A program made the position numbers and the translations under genes. A stretch of DNA of 64,000 bases, from positions 10,738,977 through 10,802,976 of the forward strand of contig CM035808.1 of the NCBI GenBank assembly GCA_020466095.1. Direction: 5' to 3'. The first letter of the stretch is position 1, and each line of letters opens with the position of its first letter. Source of the stretch: Chlorops oryzae (lineage: Eukaryota; Arthropoda; Insecta; Diptera; Chloropidae). Shown in pieces: positions 48,176 through 60,387 of this stretch. The notes beneath the pieces are model-generated. The model had not been told where the DNA came from. It saw only the letters and a program-made list of their open reading frames with translations, and searched no databases.

Positions 48176-48850
48176 TGTATTTTGCCGCCAAATAAAGTCG
48201 TCCATTATGGATAAATTTTGACCATGACCACATTTCGCGAAATTCGCAAAAATTGATTTTCACTATTTTGAATTGAGTATTTCGCAGCTAAACAAAATGT
48301 CCTCTAAGGGTTAAAATTTGATCAAGACCACCATCCGCGAAATTCGCGAAAACCTGATTTTCACTATTTTTAATTGAGTATTTCGCAGCTAAACAAAATG
48401 TCCTCTAAGGGTTAAAATTTGATCAAGACCACCATCCGCGAAATTCGCGAAAATTTGATTTTCACTAATTTGAAGTGAGTATTTCGCAGTTAAACAAAAT
48501 GTCCTCTAAGGGTTAAAATTTGACCATGACCACCATTCGCGAAATTCGCAAAAATTTTATTTTCACTATTTTGAATTGAGGTTTTCGCAGCTAGACAAAA
48601 TGTCCTCTTACGGTTAAATTTTGACCATGACCACCATTCGCGAAATTCGCAAAAATTTTATTTTCACTATTTTGAATTGAGTATTTCGCAGCTAGACAAA
48701 ATGTCCCTTAACGGTTAAAATTTGAACATGACCACCATTCGCGAAATTCGCAAAAATTTTATTTTCACTATTTTGAATTGAGGATTTCGCAGCTATACAA
48801 AATGTCCTCTAACGGTTAAATTTTGACCATGCTCACCATCCGCGAAAATT
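48176..48850. repeat. Minisatellite, period 101 bp, about seven copies
   Basis: The CGCGAAATTCGC landmark and the preceding ACCACCAT step recur at about 48231, 48331, 48432, 48533, 48634, 48735 and 48836. The spacing is 100 then 101 bp. Units also share TTTCGCAGCTAAACAAAATG and TCCTCTAAGGGTTAAA. The first and last units are the most diverged. Confidence 0.9.
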
Positions 48851-49013
48851 TTGTGCTTAATAATAATCTCGAGTCTTAGAAGGTAAAAATAGATATCCAA
48901 GCTAGGAACGGCAGGAATTTTTGTTAAGGTAATGTTTTAACATATAATATTTCAGGCTGAGGAAAAGGTATGTGTGCAATCGGCTTAGCCGATGTAAACT
49001 TCTTTACTTGTTC

Positions 49014-50804
49014 TATTTCGTTTCTATGCGATTGTATTCCACACGCACACGCAAACACCCAGAAATCCACGCACCCACACATGCATACAAATGCGCGCAC
49101 AGACACAACGGAAGGAAACTCTTGAAACGAAAGGAAACGGAAATAGATAGCTCCGCAGCAGTCAAAACGGAAAGAGCATAAAAAAAAATTTTTCTTACAC
49201 AAATTGATCTCATTTCAAGACGTGGCCGACATTTCTTTATCACCGTAGCATAAAATGGATTATATTTTATCATACGAAGACAGAATTCTCATGCATAAAT
49301 ATGTTAAGACCGATTCATATACGCATGGCTACATAACATATCCATACATACATATTTGAATGTGCAAATGCTTTTTTTTTTCTACTTAGCACAGTTCAGA
49401 AGCGTATTCAGATGAATATGTATGATCATAACAAATACATACATTCAAAGTGAAATCGCCTGTGCCATAGATGAAGAATAGTAAGGATGGAAAAATCAGT
49501 TGGCACCTTTTTTCTTTCCGGATTTCATAATATTCGAATGGTCGATGGAGGAGCAGGTGACGACACAGCCTTAGTGAGCTAACAAGGAACATTAAGAGAA
49601 AAAGATGGTATAATTTTCTGCCACAAACAGCCTTAAATTGGCACTTTCAAAGTTCTCTTTATTGTTATTTTGTATGGCTAATGTCAACAGCTGGAGCTTC
49701 GTTTTGGAGGGGGAAATTCATACCAAGACGACATCCGGTTAAATACGTAAATACATTTATTTTAATGAACGAGTGTGAAAGCATTTATAGACCACTTTTC
49801 CAAGGAATTTCGCCGAATGTATTAATGAGTCACGAGAAAATTAATAAAATTAATGAACAACGCGGACCTTTGCCTTACGTTGAATCCCAAAGGATACGAT
49901 GAGGACATGAGGATAAATGGAAAACGTTTTCGTAAGATGAAATAATCAACATCGTTTTAATATATGCACAAGTGATTAAAACGGCATTTACTTTCGGAAA
50001 TGGATATCTTATGAGCCTGAAATTAAAAGATACAAACGAGCACATAAACATAATCATCAATATAATAGATCCTTTTAAATTACTTTTCCCGAAGGAACCC
50101 AGAAGCCCAGCTGAAAGGTTCGTTTGGTAACTAAATTATTAAAATTACTTAAAAATTATCCGATTCCATTAAAACCTATGAAATTAATTGATGTCAATTG
50201 CTTTCATGAAAGCCAAAGCTTCTTAGAAATTGACACCAGACATATCCTTGGGCATAGCATCCCGAGCACATAACAATCTGCTTGGATAATTGTAAAAGAG
50301 AATATTTTATGTATTCATGTCTGAAAACTTTCGGAGCTAAGTTGAGGAATGTGATCATGTTTTATGTTAATATGATTAGCATGACCCTTTCATCAAGTTC
50401 TTAGCAAGAAAAAAACATTTTAGAGGACAGAGCTTTTTATAAAAACATTTCATTTGTTCAGAATTAAGGGGCTCCAGAGGGTTATTTAAAGGCCTTCAAA
50501 CTCAAATCAACTTAGAATTTAAAGATAGTGAAAATCACATAATAATACACATGAATGTAAGTGTCAGCGTTGCCAGACGTACCGCTTTTTGGCTCTGATG
50601 TCGTGACATAAAAATTCCCGATAACTTACAAATATTGAGAAACTATTTATTACCTTGTTTTGCTCATCAATATGGCAAAGTAAGAAGAAAAATATTTTTT
50701 ATAAATATTTTTTGACTAAACATTTCGCTCAATGAAACCTCCTAGTTTTGGAATGCGTCTTTCAAAAACTTCTAACAAAAAATTGTATATTAACCCTGGG
50801 TGAA
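49014..50804. other. AT-rich DNA, no recognised gene
   Basis: A TTAAGGGGCTCCAGAGGG phrase at about 50466 resembles one end of the TTAA-flanked family, and CAGCGTTGCCA at about 50567 resembles a hAT end. Neither has a partner in the window. Confidence 0.4.
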
Positions 50805-51062
50805 CATATCGCACCATTGCTACTAAATCGGCACAATTCAAAATTTCGCCTTTCTCGAAAATCATTCAATCTCTCCTGAAACTAAGAAGATAATAATATT
50901 CTTTCTAATTTTATATTACTCTCAATCGACTGCTGCATCAGTCAATATAAGGGTTAATTTTCTAGGTGTTGTGCTTTTTACAGAAAAATGCAATCGAACA
51001 TAAAAAAATTGATTAAAAAAATTTTGGATTGTGCCGATTTATTAGCAAAGGTGCGATATATG
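50805..51062. mobile_element. MITE with CATATCGCAC ends, copy 2
   Basis: CATATCGCACC followed by TAAATCGGCACAATTCAAAA at the left is mirrored at the right (TTTTGGATTGTGCCGATTTA then GGTGCGATATATG). About 258 bp, similar in length and ends to 28079-28331 but with a diverged interior. The TA duplication is less clear here. Confidence 0.65.
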
Positions 51063-51277
51063 AGCATTATTAAGTAATATCTTTGTACGCCTATTTAAAA
51101 AGTAAGTCTGAAAGGAATGAGGATTCATGGGGAGAGTATGCATTTTTCCTCACTTTTCCCGCTGTTTTCAAGAAAAGTCATCCGGCAACACGGGCAGGTA
51201 CTTATTATATTTCATAATTTATACCAGTTCACTTCTGTGGTTCCATATGGATGAAAATGTGATCTCTTCCGAATTAA

Positions 51278-52003
51278 GGAGACCTTCTGGTCTAGAGCAC
51301 GAAAATTTAGGGTATTTTCATGATTTTTTTTTGGTATTAAGCCAAATAAAAAACGATTTTCTAAGTATGCAGGCTTATTATATTCTTTATTGACAAAAAA
51401 TAAAAAATGTTTGTAATTTTTTTTTTTTTTTTTGTATTTTAAAAATGGCGTTGAAGTGGACCCTCTTTGAAAAAGTACCTCCGTGTGAAAGATTTTGGCA
51501 GTTCTGGTAATCGAAAAAAAAAAAACAAAAATATGTTATTAATCAAAATGAAAGCAGCTATGGCAGGAACTAGAATAAAAAAATTTTTTTTTAAATTGAC
51601 AAAATGGCGCAATTTTTTATTTCAACCATCAAAAACTCCCCTTTTTTTTACCATTTTTTTGATAAAAAAATATGAAGTTCTTGAAATAAAAATTCGATTC
51701 TAGTTCGGGCCATAGCTATTGATGTTATGAATAATATATAAAAATTCCAGACAAATCGGTTCGATGGTTTTTTTGTTTTCATTCACACCAGGTCAAAAAA
51801 AGTAGTTTTGAGATAAACGCGTTCAAAATTGCTTTGATCAAGCGCGCTGCCTGCTGTCTCCACCTTCTAAAAAGGCTGTAACAAAACAAATATTGTCAAT
51901 ATCTTCACGAAACTTTGCCAGCATATTCTTAAAAGTCTATTCTTCCGAAATATATAAAAAAAAAAAAATCAATTTTCAAAAAATTCTAGACCAGAAGGTT
52001 CCC
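51278..52003 (+). mobile_element. TTAA-flanked element, family member 2 (726 bp)
   Basis: Ends GGAGACCTTCTGGTCTAGA and, on the other strand, GGGAACCTTCTGGTCTAGA abut TTAA (51274-51277 and 52004-52007). Inside are AATCGGTT (51754-51761) and GATAAACGCGTTCAAA (51812-51827), the signature shared with the elements at 22601 and 57844. Lysine- and phenylalanine-rich frames here come from A/T runs. Non-autonomous. Confidence 0.7.
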
Positions 52004-52007
52004 TTAA

Positions 52008-55000
52008 GCAACGTTTGTAGCAGGTTTAAATTACTAATTTGAAGAAGGATATGTTCGTATCGAATGTGTTAGCACAAATCTCTTCCTTGAATGTTGTGAA
52101 TACTTAAGCAAAAATAGATCCTACATCAGCCTCAGTCAGAACTACAAAACGAATTGTGGAACTTTTGAAGAATTTCAAACGGATTTTGAGCTGAAAAGCA
52201 AATCCTATGTCCACATAGTAGAGCTCTACTCGAAATATGTCGATGGCAGCTCTACGTAGAGCTGTAGAATCGTAGAGAACGGTCTTCAATTTACACAAAA
52301 AAGGTAGATTCTCTACACTCTTTTCTCTACGTAAAAAACTCAATAGTGAATTTCAGGCTTTAGGCCAATTTAAATGGAATTCCTTACACTGGATTTTCTC
52401 TAGAGCTGTTCAAAGTACACACTCGAAATTCCCTTCGTCCACAATTCCCACATTCCTTTTTACTAAGTTCCGTGTGCTCGAATAAGTTCGAGAGTGTACC
52501 TAACGGAAGTACTTAAAATGTGTAAGAGCAAATAATGAAATTGAAAAACAAACAATCCAATAAACAAAAGAAGAAAACCTAAAGATAGAAACTAGAAAGT
52601 TTTTAGCTGTTCAGAAAACTTCGTCCTGACAGATATTCCTGATGGCGGCGTTGAAGGAAAGCATAAAATATTTGAAGATTTTCACCACAATAACACCTTC
52701 GAGCAAAATTCTTCTCTACGATTTCGAAACTTTAAACTCACTATCTTAATATACTAGTATATAACTGGTAACAGCAGTCAGAATATACACTTCACCGAGT
52801 TGTTATTATCAATTCAATTTGAAGTCAAGAAACAAAATAACTAATAACAGGGAGCGGGCGATGGGGATGTTAGATGGCGAATGGAGGATGGAGGATGTCG
52901 AATGTCGGGAGGAACAAAAATAAATGCAATGGCAGAAAAGGCAAGAAGCTTACAATAATAATAATGATAATAGCATGAAAGCAGGCGACATCAAAGTGGA
53001 AAGTCTCTAAGTGAATCCAGCGTAACGATTCTCCCGGCCTCCCTCACACACAGACACAGAGCCAATGTCACACTGCCAAACACCCTCTCGAAAACGAATA
53101 ACGTGCAATTTCCGGCTCGCACCACACTTTGTGTAACGAATACCGGCGCAAGTCGATAAGAAAATTGCTCCTTCTCGCCCTCTCGCCCTCTCATCGTTCG
53201 AATGTAATAAATTTCAGACCATCTCAACATCCGGTGTGAATGCACGGATTGCCAGTTGTGAGTTGTGCACCCAAGTTGTGTTTGAGTTGCTGCGTGCGAT
53301 TCGGTACATATTTTCTGTCGCACTGTAAATGTATGTTCTGGTAACAGGCGAGCATACCAGACGACGACGAGAAAAAGTTAGCAGCAAATTTTAGATGGAA
53401 ACCATTTTGGTTTTGCGCACACCGTGAATGGCAAGAGTTGTACAAAAAAAAACAAGCAAAAAAAAAAGGGAAAAGGCAAAAGAAAAAATTCCTGATACGC
53501 TGGTCAAACGGATGCTGCGTGTATAGTGAGTACTCTTGCTGCTTGTGGGCAGTAAATGTCGCTTGCAGTGTTTGCGATGGACCGTTGACGCTACCCACCG
53601 TTGAGCATATTCCATTGAAATTGAGCATCGAGTGGCTCTACTGCAGTTAATGGCTGCTATAAATTTTGAGAATCTGTCGCTGTACTAAAGCTAAAATGCA
53701 ACAAAGAAAAGAACAACTGCAATAGTTGTACAATGAGCATACGCACGTATGTGTGTGTGTGTGTGTGTGTGCGTGTGTGTAAGGTATGGGAGCAATAGAA
53801 TAGAACTTCCCTGTTGAGGTTAATGTGGGCGTTTGTTGCTATCGTTGGCAAAGGAGAATCGAAATGCGTTGATAAGCGCAACAGCACGAAACTTTGAACT
53901 TTCGGAAAATTGAAACTGCAAAGTGAAAAGTTGAGTGAATTTTCATACATTCGAGAAGGTCCCAAAACTGCACAATGCACAATTCGTCTATATTGTGTTT
54001 TTTTTTTTTGTGTTTTTTCTTTTGTTATTGGTTAGCTGAGAGAAAGTTAGTTGGAAGAAAACATCGAAAATGTCAGCGTTGAAAATAAGACAGATTAAGA
54101 TGAAGAAAAGGTAAAAGAGAGATCAATCTTGCTCGCAAGATGGTTCATGTGAAATGTGAAAATGGACAGACATGCATGCGTTACTTTTTCTCTTCACCTC
54201 ACTACCGGAAAGACAAAAAGAAAAATAAAAAACATTAAGAAAAATCGTCTTCTTTGCATCAAAAGTAAAAATAAATAGGTATATGAACAAGCTCATCAAA
54301 ATGTAATTAAGCACTCCAATGAAACATTTCCTTTTGGTTAGGAGCAATGTCTATTTAAGCACCACTATCAGTTCCATTCGAACTCTCAGCACCTTAGCAA
54401 ATAAACTACAAAAGTTCATTTCCTTTCAAACGTGTCGAAAGTCCTCATTTTTTCTCTTCTTATATTTTTTAATGCCACTTAACGACATCGGGTTTTATGA
54501 CCCGTGTATAAGATTGCTTTCAGGCGGCGCACAGCAAAGCTTAAATTGCATTTAACATTTCTATCCTTCGATAAGACGCTCACACCCACTTCCCACTGTC
54601 AACATTTATTGCCGGCTCCTTGGTGAGTGATTAGTGTTTGGTGTGGATGTGACCCTTGAATTTCACTCAAGCGCCTCTAAATGGCACTCAAGGTGTTAAC
54701 GAGCACGCGCTTATTCACACTTGACACAGCAGACAGCAAAAGATGCACTTTGCACTTAAGGCATCGGGATTAACGGTTGACACGGATAGACAGATAGTTA
54801 GACGGATGAATGACACACACGAACACAAACACACACTGGCAGCACGCAAAAAAGCAATCGCATCTCAAAATAATTGAATTGAAATGTTTTCACTCCAATC
54901 AACATTTCGCCCAAAACTCAGAACGGTCGCCATGAATGCAAACTCAAACATGACACTCTCAGCGCCTCAATGTATGCCTCCCTAACCACTAACCGATGTA

Positions 55001-56489
55001 TCTCCTTTTTCCCACATCAATCAATTTCGTTTTAAATCGAAGAAGAAAACAAAGTTCGATAAAACCATGTTTTGCAACTAAAAAAAAAGCAAAGCATATC
55101 AAAAAAGCATGACAATCATAAAAAAAATAAACATAAAAAGAAAAGGAAAAAATTTTCTCTTCGCGAATAAGAAAGAAAAACAAGTTCTCGCATGTCAAAA
55201 TATGAATTCTACTTTCATCGATGGACGCCATGAGTTCTGATAACGAAGTCGGTCTAACATGAACAAAAACAAAGCCGAAGGAGAAGCTCATGTCTCATGC
55301 TTCTGGATAGACGAATGCATGAATAGACAGTGTTGGCGCATATACGAAGAGCAACACCATTGCTAACTACTTGGCGTTTCGTGATAGCGGCGCCATTAAA
55401 CATTGTTATCTCAATTGCCATTAGATACCGTCCTATTTTGCTGCCAGAATATTTCCTGCCAACCTTAGATTTCTCTCTTTCATAGTTATTCCATGTGGTT
55501 GTTTTCGACGATGTGACTTTATGTTATTATCTTTCTGGTGTCATCGTGTTTGATATATACGAAAGTATATTTTGCCAGCTCTCCTTCGAGACACACAAAT
55601 TTCGACGGGATGAAGCTACACTGAAAAGGATATTCGTAGTGCAACAGCTTCAATAATTCCAGTCTACAAAAAGCTCTAAGAATTGTCAACTCTCAGAAAG
55701 CCTTTCCCGTATTCGGTAGAGCTCAATATTTAATTTGTTGTTCACTTGAGAACGGGAAAAATCTTTGATACCAACTTCTAGTCAATGAATTTGTGCTTTT
55801 TTGTGAGCTTTTCATGCAGCGACGATTTAAAACATGAAAGCAGAAGAAGCGCCATCTTGCTGAAAAATTTAGAACAACCAATCAAAACAGTTTTCTTTTT
55901 AAAAGCCATGGCCAAGAACTGATGGCAAAATGAGCTTAAGACCACAACCACAAAAATCGCCAGATGAGATTTTTCTCCCAGTTATTTAAAGAGTCTTGCC
56001 GTTTAAAAGAAGGAGTGCGATTTTCTGAAAGGGATTTTCTTATTTTATTATTTATACGATTGGTTATACTTAAAAACGCTGTAGGAACCGTTTTTTTTTT
56101 ATCTATTTGGAAGTGTCCTTGAAATATCCTTTTTAATAAGCTCTTTTTGATAATTTTATAGCTCAAAAAGTAGTTAAGAATGAAAGATTTAATCGCACCA
56201 TCGCAAACTTGAAGCATAACAATAGACAGAGACCTTATCTATGCAAATTATAACTGGAATTATATGGTATAACATATGCCGCGATGCACCAAATAGGATA
56301 AAGTAGAGTAGATCTATGGTAGAGGCCCTGTACTCCACAAGAAGAAGAGGAAAACAATATTTAGCTTTTCAGAAACCCCTGTCCGAAGTGTTACCATGAC
56401 ATAGCTGAATCGAAAAAACGTACTATTTTTCAACCCCACATACTCTGTGTCGAGTGTATACATATTGCATTTATGCCCTTGTGTATAAC
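52008..56489. other. Mostly unique DNA, partly less AT-rich, no supported gene
   Basis: The stretch 52850-53650 is closer to balanced composition, with tracts such as GATGGAGGATGGAG at about 52880 and CTCGCCCTCTCGCCC at 53174, and could be a promoter or untranslated exon. A (TG)n tract is at 53751-53782. No frame has domain or splice support. Confidence 0.4.
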
Positions 56490-56940
56490 ACCCAGAACAG
56501 GACCATCAAAATATATATAGAAATGATCAGCATCACCAGGAGACTCGATTTTGCCGTCCGTCCGTTTGTCTATCTGTCTGTCTTCTGTCTGTCTCTATAC
56601 AGTTTTCTTATCGAAGGAGCTGAGCTATCGTGACGAAATTTGGTATGCGTGCTCACGGAGACATTCGAGAAATTCGAGAATGGACCCGATCGGACCATTT
56701 TTAGGGGTAACTTCATTTGTGGGCGTGGCATGTGTGTGCCTTATTTTGACTTGGTTGTTCCAGCCGTTTCGGAGGAGATCCGACTACAGACGGACAGATG
56801 GACAGACGGACATGTCTAAATCGATTCAGTTTTTTATCCTGATCAAGAATATATATATATGTCTATATCTACGCAGCTTAGTTCTAACTGTTACAAGATT
56901 CGCACAAAACTACTATACCCTGCTTACGCTGGGTATAAAA
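56490..56940. mobile_element. DINE-1-like element with inverted (GTCY)n cores
   Basis: Left half: (TA)n, GATCAGCATCACCAGGAGAC, GTCCGTCCGTTTGTC tract and TATCGAAGGAGCTGAGCTAT. The right half contains the opposite orientation, ACAGACGGACAGATGGACAG then TCCTGATCAAGAATATATAT. It ends in a stem-loop, TATACCC...GGGTATA (56920-56938). The head-to-head layout may be normal for the family or reflect two fused copies. Its uninterrupted sequence allows the nested copy at 27830 to be parsed. Confidence 0.7.
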
Positions 56941-56959
56941 ATTAGTGATGCCACGAATA

Positions 56960-57440
56960 GTGGATTTGGCCGAATACCGAATACCGAATATTCGGTCAAC
57001 CTCTCGGCCGAATAACGAATATTCGGCAACCGAATATTCGGCACGTAGCAAAGACAGCTTGAGCCTACTCGCGACTAGCTGGAGTCAAGGCAAAAACTGC
57101 CGCTGAAAAATTTGCCCACTGTTTATAGTAGTGGTATTCAAGCAACAGTGCAAACGCAGTGTGCAATATTTGCACTTGTCAAATTGCGTACAAAAAAAGC
57201 AGTGCAAATATTGCACACTGCGATTTGCACTGTTGCTTGAATACCACTAATGTTTTCGAAGAAAATTTAGAAGAAGCTAGCGTACATTTAATATTTCTAA
57301 AGAATAAAAAGCAAATCTGCTGTATTTTTAGATCTCGTTAATTAAATTTTTTTACGTTATTGTGAGAAAAACTTAATTTGTAGTTACTGCTGATTTTTTT
57401 AATAAGTTATTTCTACTATTCGGTATTCGGCCGAATATTT
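56960..57440. repeat. CCGAATATTCGG palindrome cluster, possible decayed element
   Basis: Left (56968-57043) and right (57417-57440) ends contain repeated GGCCGAATA, CCGAATATTCGG and GGTATTCGGCCGAATA motifs in both orientations around a 370-bp middle. This would fit a foldback element with the hairpin at 57129-57249 inserted. Family not identified. Confidence 0.45.
57129..57249. mobile_element. 121-bp near-perfect hairpin (TAGTGGTATTCAAGC arms)
   Basis: Arms of 49-50 nt (TAGTGGTATTCAAGCAACAG, then TGCAAA-CGCAGTGTGC and AATATTTGCACT) differ by one indel until the loop of about 22 nt. TA at each end could be a target duplication. High arm identity implies a young MITE; a transcribed copy would form a long double-stranded stem. 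Confidence 0.65.
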
Positions 57441-57843
57441 TAACGGCTAATATTTCCAACGAAAAAAAGCTTTCAAAAAATAACGAATAAATGAAAATTT
57501 TCAAAGCTCTAAAAATTCTAGTAGTTTTCGAAAAAAATACTACCTCAAATCTGGCATCCACCCATTGCTTTTACTGTTCGCTTGGGGAATGAAAATTATT
57601 TATTCGCTTGCATCATTTACTTAGTTGCAATTTTTTATTCTTCCCTTTGTTTGTTTCTTTTTTTTTTCTTTATTTCTTTCAGAGTCTGTCAACGCAAGAG
57701 CTGGAGACAAATTCTCTGGAACGATGAGGCTGAACGAGGAGCAGGGAAATTTAACAAAAAAAGGACCTCACCTCTTAAACTCCTAGGAAATTCGAGGAAT
57801 CTATTGGATTTCGAGCAAAATTTTTGGCATAACTTAAAGTTAA

Positions 57844-58576
57844 GGGGGTCTTCTCATTGAAAACCCGTTTTTTGGACCCTTTTTAAAAAAATTCTTATTT
57901 GAAAACGCAAAGAATAATTGAAAACTTTTTTTATTTATTGTATTACAAAAGGTTCAAAGTAAATAAAAAATTTTTTTTTGCCTCGATACGTAGGCTGTTC
58001 AAAAAGTAATGAGACTTCAAAGTTGGTGGTGAAAAAAAAAGGTGCCGTCACGGCGGCCACGATTCCGGGTCTCCGGAGCGTCCGAAATGGAAAAAAAAAC
58101 GGGGTAATAATCAGTATAGATGTAATTTGCGGGTGAACCTCAAACTTAATTTTGTGATTTTTTTTGACAAAATGGCGGCGTTCAAAAAAAAATTTCAATT
58201 TCGGGCTTTTTTTGTAGCTTAGTGTAAAAAAAAAAATTGTAAAAAATTTTTAAAATTATGGTCGAGGTTCACCCGAGAATGGTGACAATTCTGCGTCGAT
58301 TTCACTTTGTTTCATGAAAATCGGTTCAGTTGAACTGGAGATATCATGGCCGCCAGTTCGAAAAACGTGGTTTCAAGATAAACGCGTTTAAAGTTTGAAG
58401 CAACGCAAAAATTACTCGTTTTAGCGCAGATCTTGCTCGACAAAGAAGGCTTTATCCTTTAAACTATTTCGAATTTCAAAAAATCCTTTTAGGGGCATAT
58501 TCACAACTACCCAAGCTATAAATAAATGCAAAAAAAAAAAAAACGAAAAAAAAAGTTGCTCAATGAGAAGACCCCC
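57844..58576 (+). mobile_element. TTAA-flanked element, family member 3 (733 bp)
   Basis: Perfect 16-bp ends GGGGGTCTTCTCATTG / CAATGAGAAGACCCCC abut TTAA (57840-57843 and 58577-58580). Inside are ACAAAATGGCG (about 58167), AATCGGTT (58319-58326) and GATAAACGCGTTTAAA (58377-58392), in the same order and orientation as the 726-bp element at 51278. No transposase. Confidence 0.75.
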
Positions 58577-58580
58577 TTAA

Positions 58581-59089
58581 GTTTTAAAATGAAAAACAAA
58601 AATTGCAATTCATGTAAAACTTTTGTGCCTCTGTTAAAATAACTGAACGAAAAAGTTCGATTTTTACTTATTGATACTAAAAATTTCAAAAATTTAAATT
58701 TTAACGATTTTTTGTTCGATATTTCAAATTCTGAAAGTTCGAGTGGTGCGTTGGTTGATGGAGAATCACCATTGGGGATAATTGAAAATGAGCGTTATCC
58801 ACCTACTGTCTTCTTTATTATGTGCACAGAAACACTTGGAAGTTTGGCTGTGCAAATAATCTAGGAGCAGAGAGCGGCAAGCATAGAGAAAGGTTCCATC
58901 AGAACAAAGCAATAATGGGGATGCGCTAAGACGGCTTTTGGGACCAGGGCATGATAAGCTTGTTTTAATGGAAAAAACTGCATGAAAACGTAACAAACCA
59001 TAAATAGACAACAATTAGTGAAAATTGTTACTAAAAAAGCTAAGGTCGGTGCAGCCCAACTATGAAACACCCACGTTCGGGCTATAAAG
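58581..59089. other. AT-rich DNA, no recognised gene
   Basis: Nothing recognised between the TTAA element and the diverged repeat block. Confidence 0.45.
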
Positions 59090-59705
59090 TGACGTATTCA
59101 TATAAATTCCAAATAATTCCATGGGTAAGGAAAACAGCAAAGGTGTTTCAAATAGGTGGAAAAACGAGGTTTTTCCAAGAGTTTTCTCCACAGGAATTTT
59201 CTTTAGGATATAAAGGACATATAAAACATTTTTTTAATAGAACGGCTTTTATTTCCCGCCAAAATAATATTTCAAAAAATATCTACCTATAATCTTGTAT
59301 CCGCCTTCTGCTTTTCCTGCTCGCCAGGTGAATCAGACGAAATTTTGTACTGAAATGTGGATTTATCGGGAATCATTTTTTCTCGAAGGCTAGCATTTAT
59401 TTTTCGAGCACTTGTCGGAAAGTATGCTTCGATTTAAGCCTCCAGCACACTTTGCATTGAATAAATTTTAAATATTTCCATGGGTAAGGAAAATAGGAAG
59501 GTATTTTCATATGCGATTTCCAACCAGAGTTTTCCAGGAATTTTCCTCTCGTGAATTTTCTTTATGATCCAAGTAAACGTTCAGCAAAGAAAAGTTGCCA
59601 AAAACCCTGTACGAAATGTCTCCCTGGCAATGGCATAAAGGCATTAAGGAGCACAATAACAATTAATTGAGGTCAAAAAGACTTTCTGTTCATTTCTGAA
59701 AAGAG

Positions 59706-59742
59706 TATAAATAGCGTGACAATATGTGAGCTAGATCAGTGC
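59706..59742 (+). promoter_or_regulatory. Core-promoter-like cassette 1 (TATA box + initiator)
   Basis: TATAAATAG begins at 59706 and an initiator-type ATCAGTG follows with its A at 59738. The 32-nt distance is the canonical insect spacing. GCCGGCCGTCGGACC lies downstream, and a GGTAAGA that could act as a donor starts at 59761. Activity is inference. Confidence 0.4.
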
Positions 59743-60350
59743 GTAGCCGGCCGTCGGACCGGTAAGAGCTCCGCACTGCGCGTGTTTGATCATGTTCGCC
59801 TATGACCGCTACTTCAAAACCATATAAACAGAGTTTAGATACTCTGGGGAGGTCATTGAGCTGAATGATTGGAAAGCTAAATTGGCAATTTATATTTCTT
59901 TGGGAAGGAAAATGCGAAAGTATTTTCATATGGGTGGAAAATAAAGAGTTTTCCAGGATTTTTCTTCTCGTGAACTGGTTTGTTCATGTTCGCCTACGAC
60001 CTCTACTTCAAAAACATAAATAGAGTTTAGGTCAGCTCTGGGGAGGTCGGTCACTGAGGTGAATGATTGGAGCTCTAAAGGGAATTTATATTTCTTTGGG
60101 AAGAAAAATACAAAAGTACTTTCATATGGTTGGAAAATATAGAGTTTTCCAGGAATTTTCTTCTCGTGAATTTTTTTTACGATCCAAGGAAACGTTCAGC
60201 AAAGAAAAGTTGCTGAAAACCCTGAAGGAAATGTCTCCCTGGCATAGGCATCAATATTAAGAAGCAGAATATTATTTATTTGAAGTCAAAAAGCAATTCA
60301 TGAAAAGACTCATGAAAAATCTCAATTAAAATGCTCAATTTTGAAAAGAG

Positions 60351-60387
60351 TATAAATAGCGTGACAAAACGTGAGCTCGATCAGTGC
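60351..60387 (+). promoter_or_regulatory. Core-promoter-like cassette 2, reading into the satellite
   Basis: Same layout as the cassette 645 bp upstream: TATAAATAG at 60351, initiator A at 60383 (32 nt), then GCCGGCCGTCGGAC and GGTAAGA. The predicted start is about 100 bp before the satellite array and on the strand that would transcribe it as the GGCGGTACGAA sense. Confidence 0.4.

Larger units (their letters stand above)
47571..49013 (+). mobile_element. DINE-1-like element with internal minisatellite, near complete
   Basis: The 5' part has a hairpin (TATACC...GAAGGAAAGGGTATA at 47575-47601), a (TA)n run and TTCTTGATCAGG (about 47667), then ATCGATCTAGCCATG and a (GTCT)n tract. The middle is a 101-bp tandem array. 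The 3' end carries a stem-loop TCGGCTTAGCCGA (48980-48992) about 20 bp before CTTTACTTGTTC, the style expected of Helentron-type elements. About 1.44 kb, non-coding and so dependent on an outside helicase. Confidence 0.75.
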
